DNA of 64,000 nt from Achatina immaculata. Taxonomy: Eukaryota; Mollusca; Gastropoda; Stylommatophora; Achatinidae. Location of the stretch: positions 28,829,314-28,893,313 of the forward strand of contig CM019691.1 in the NCBI GenBank assembly GCA_009760885.1. The letters run 5' to 3'. Below, in pieces: positions 61,728 through 64,000 of the stretch. The notes under the pieces were generated by a model, which saw only the letters and a list, made by a program, of their open reading frames with translations, searched no databases and was not told the origin of the DNA. The translations under genes were made by a program, and so were the position numbers. Each line of letters opens with the position of its first letter. The first letter of the stretch is position 1.

Positions 61728-62923
61728 CTGGATCCAAAAACAAGGACCCTCAAGATTCCACTACAGGAGTGGACTAAAACAGCGTGTAAAATAAAGAAGA
61801 TTCTGGCGATGCAATGCACAGTCAGGTGTTTTCAGTCCCGGACTTTTGAACAGCAAACATTAGGAAATTTCACGTCTAAAGATTAGTAGCGTATCAGAAT
61901 ACAGTACAAATTTGAAATTAGAACTGAACTTCGTGTACAACATAACTGAAAACATATGAGCCATGACTTATTTTACAGAACTGTACATGATGGAATGCAA
62001 CACAACACTACGAACTGACACACAAAAAACGTGAATACAAAACCCTCAGATTAAACGATATTATTTCAATGATTACTCCCTTTATTAAATAGGTACGCGT
62101 TGTTAGGCACGCGGAGTCAATCATTTCACCGGCACTGACTGGTTTTATACGAGATTATTAAAACACCTGCGTTAAAATTTTAAAAATCAACAGAGAGAAC
62201 TTTTCTAAAATCGACAATAATCTTTTAGATCATTTATTTTAAGGAAAATTATGTGGAATGTTGAAACTCTGCGCTGTGATTGAAGTGTGGTAATTTGGTT
62301 GTCAAGTATAAGGGGAGACAAGCAAGGAAAAAAAATACCATCTGCGAGACTAGCGACACAGAAAGTTTACAGTTTCTTTAGCACATTCTGAATTGATTTC
62401 GTACGGTGCTGAACAACTCCTAATATCAAAGTGCATCAAATGGCTGTGCAGATAAATCTATAGTTTTGAATTTTGACAAACAAAGAGCACGAAGTCGACT
62501 TGAGTGTACTGAGAAAGTTATTTTTTCAACCAATGAAATGGCTTGTTTTGTGTCACGTGATGTGTCCAAGTGCTACATTTTTGTGAGAAGTACCGAACTG
62601 CTGTTCAAGAAAATAAGAAGTTTGACGTGATGAAAATATACACACGCATTCTGCCGTAGACTTGATTATAGAAACAAGCTTTTAATGACGACCTACAATA
62701 AAATAATGTAGCAGGTTTGAAGGCAGGTGGGCTTGCCTTGACCTTTTCAGTGTGTTGCGGTGAATCTACCAGATTCAGATAGTTCGAGGATCAGGTTTGG
62801 GAAAGATAAGCCTACGTGTCTGACACTGACAGTTAACGTTATTCAAGGATTAGGTTTGGAAATCACAGTACCTCGTGGCTGACACAATCAGTTAAGTTGT
62901 GCAGTTGTTTTAATCTTTTGCAG
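61728..62923. promoter_or_regulatory. non-repetitive upstream region of the right-edge gene (tentative)
   Basis: It carries no recognised transposon and is less AT-biased than its surroundings. It has a CACGTG E-box at 62564-62569 and two similar blocks, GGTTTGGGAAAGATAAGCCT near 62793 and GGTTTGGAAATCACAGTACC near 62850. It is a plausible 5' UTR/promoter zone for the exon at 62924, by position only. Confidence 0.3.
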
Positions 62924-63170
62924 AGACGTGTGTGTGGCAGATATGTCCAGTCAACCACCACAACGGTTAGGCGCAATGGCTCGCCATCAACCACGAAACA
63001 AGGCCCAATAAAAGCCGTCAAAGCATTCTCTTTGAGACAGAGTGGAAATTCGTCTTCCCCAGTACCGAAAGACAGTCATAAGCTATGGTCAGGAAGATCA
63101 TCAGACAATAAACATTCACCAGACAACCCTACAGGATCACAATCTCAGAGTCCAAACTTAAACCACAAGG
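62924..63170 (+). CDS. candidate coding exon of an unrecognised gene
   Basis: A 247-bp segment is open between acceptor TAATCTTTTGCAG (62911-62923) and donor GTAAAT (63171). It encodes RRVCGRYVQSTTTTVRRNGS, then KAVKAFSLRQSGNSSSPVPK and SQSQSPNLNHKG, a basic Ser/Thr-rich and probably disordered peptide. No domain or repeat match is known to me. An ATG at 62897, upstream of the acceptor, would extend the frame (MCSCFNLLQ) if the site is unspliced. It could also be a 5' UTR exon that is open by chance. Confidence 0.45.
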
Positions 63171-64000
63171 GTAAATATAACTGCTGGATCTGTCCAGGCT
63201 GTTTTGTTATCTAAGAAAAAAACTTTACAGCTTCAGACAACACGCTGTCAGGTCAGAGCGGCAAAAGTAAATGTCACATGCATATAGTAATTGAAACAGT
63301 GCATCTTTATTAAATCTTCTGTTTGTGATTTATTTCTCACTTCTCTCTCCGCCTCATGCTTGATTGTAATAACTTCCAAGAAAGTTGCATTTTCTAATCC
63401 ACATACTGCTAGCTCACTTGCTACAGAGAATCATGCTTGAACTTTTTTTTTTTTTTGTAAGCATGCAGCAAAGCATATCTTCTCCTGCATTCCATGGTTC
63501 TGGCCTCAGACATCAGTATTGTCCTGATACACTGTACTGTCTTTTGAGATCATGCTTTGGGCCCCAGGGTTTATCTTCCATTGTGACCCCCCTGTGTTGG
63601 AGAGCTGGAGTTGGGCCTCTTAGAAGAGGGGTCAGAACTGCAGGATGTGCACTAGAGTCTGAAGACCTGTTTTTCATGTACAAGTACACTTGGGGGCATG
63701 TGGCAGGCTGAGGAGATACAAGTGTGCAAAGTGCATTTGGCAGTGTAGCAAACCATATTAGCAATAAGTGTTTTCTCTTTGATGTATTGTGTGTGTTGAC
63801 CTATTTCTGTATGGTTTCATGTCTTGTGTAGGCAGAAGTAGCAGGAAAACTAAATGCAGAGGAATAATAGATCTGCACACTTTCACAGTTTTGTAGTATT
63901 AATGTGAACATATAAATTAAAATAGTTTGTCCCATTTAATTCAACTTCAGTACTGTATGTTTAAAGTCTCAGGTACTTGAATTATGTAAAGATTCTTTTT
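63171..64000 (+). other. sequence after the candidate exon, nothing recognised
   Basis: Probably intron. A 108-codon frame at 63385 crosses a T run and shows no family features. Confidence 0.45.

Overview
This is eukaryotic (animal) genomic DNA: AT-rich, intron-bearing and crowded with decayed transposons. Long open frames are almost entirely transposon-derived; host genes appear as short exons with GT/AG borders. The mix of several RTE-like LINE families, SETMAR/mariner-type DNA transposons and tRNA-derived SINEs suggests a lophotrochozoan, most likely a mollusc. That placement is an inference, not a proof.

Two conserved host genes can be rebuilt. On the minus strand, seven exons between 13784 and 2099 encode the first 268 residues of an FHIP2 (FAM160B-type) protein, a subunit of the FTS-Hook-FHIP dynein adaptor complex; its 3' part runs off the left edge. 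On the plus strand, six coding exons between 17249 and 44144 encode a complete 254-residue type I membrane protein of the WBP1/WBP1L/VOPP1 kind: signal peptide, Cys-rich ectodomain, one membrane segment, and PPxY motifs in the tail. The genes are head to head, about 3.5 kb apart between start codons. A third, unrecognised plus-strand exon (62924..63170) near the right edge probably belongs to another gene.

The rest is mostly mobile DNA, much of it nested and bounded by readable target-site duplications (TSDs). A nearly full-length RTE-type LINE lies at 54860..58040. Four LINE groups can be told apart by their 3' ends. Seven or more mariner-like elements are present, at 3862, 18323, 19603, 25611, 26496, 41925 and 58969, plus another DDE transposase remnant at 32640. 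A Tigger/pogo-like element (36277..38916) is split by a LINE. The 50.8-53.5 kb block is one LINE carrying two separate LINE insertions. tRNA-SINE copies lie at 10735, 29706 and 54340.

The most unusual item is a 1.4-1.5 kb, GC-rich, apparently non-coding element present twice (27320..28798 plus, 48127..49545 minus). Both copies start with GGTTCTAAGGACTG, end in (GAA)n, carry internal tandem modules and are flanked by perfect 12-bp and 8-bp TSDs. It looks like a non-autonomous retroelement that I cannot match to a named family. A near-identical 1.03-kb tandem duplication (22769..24820) sits in the first large intron of the WBP1/VOPP1-like gene.
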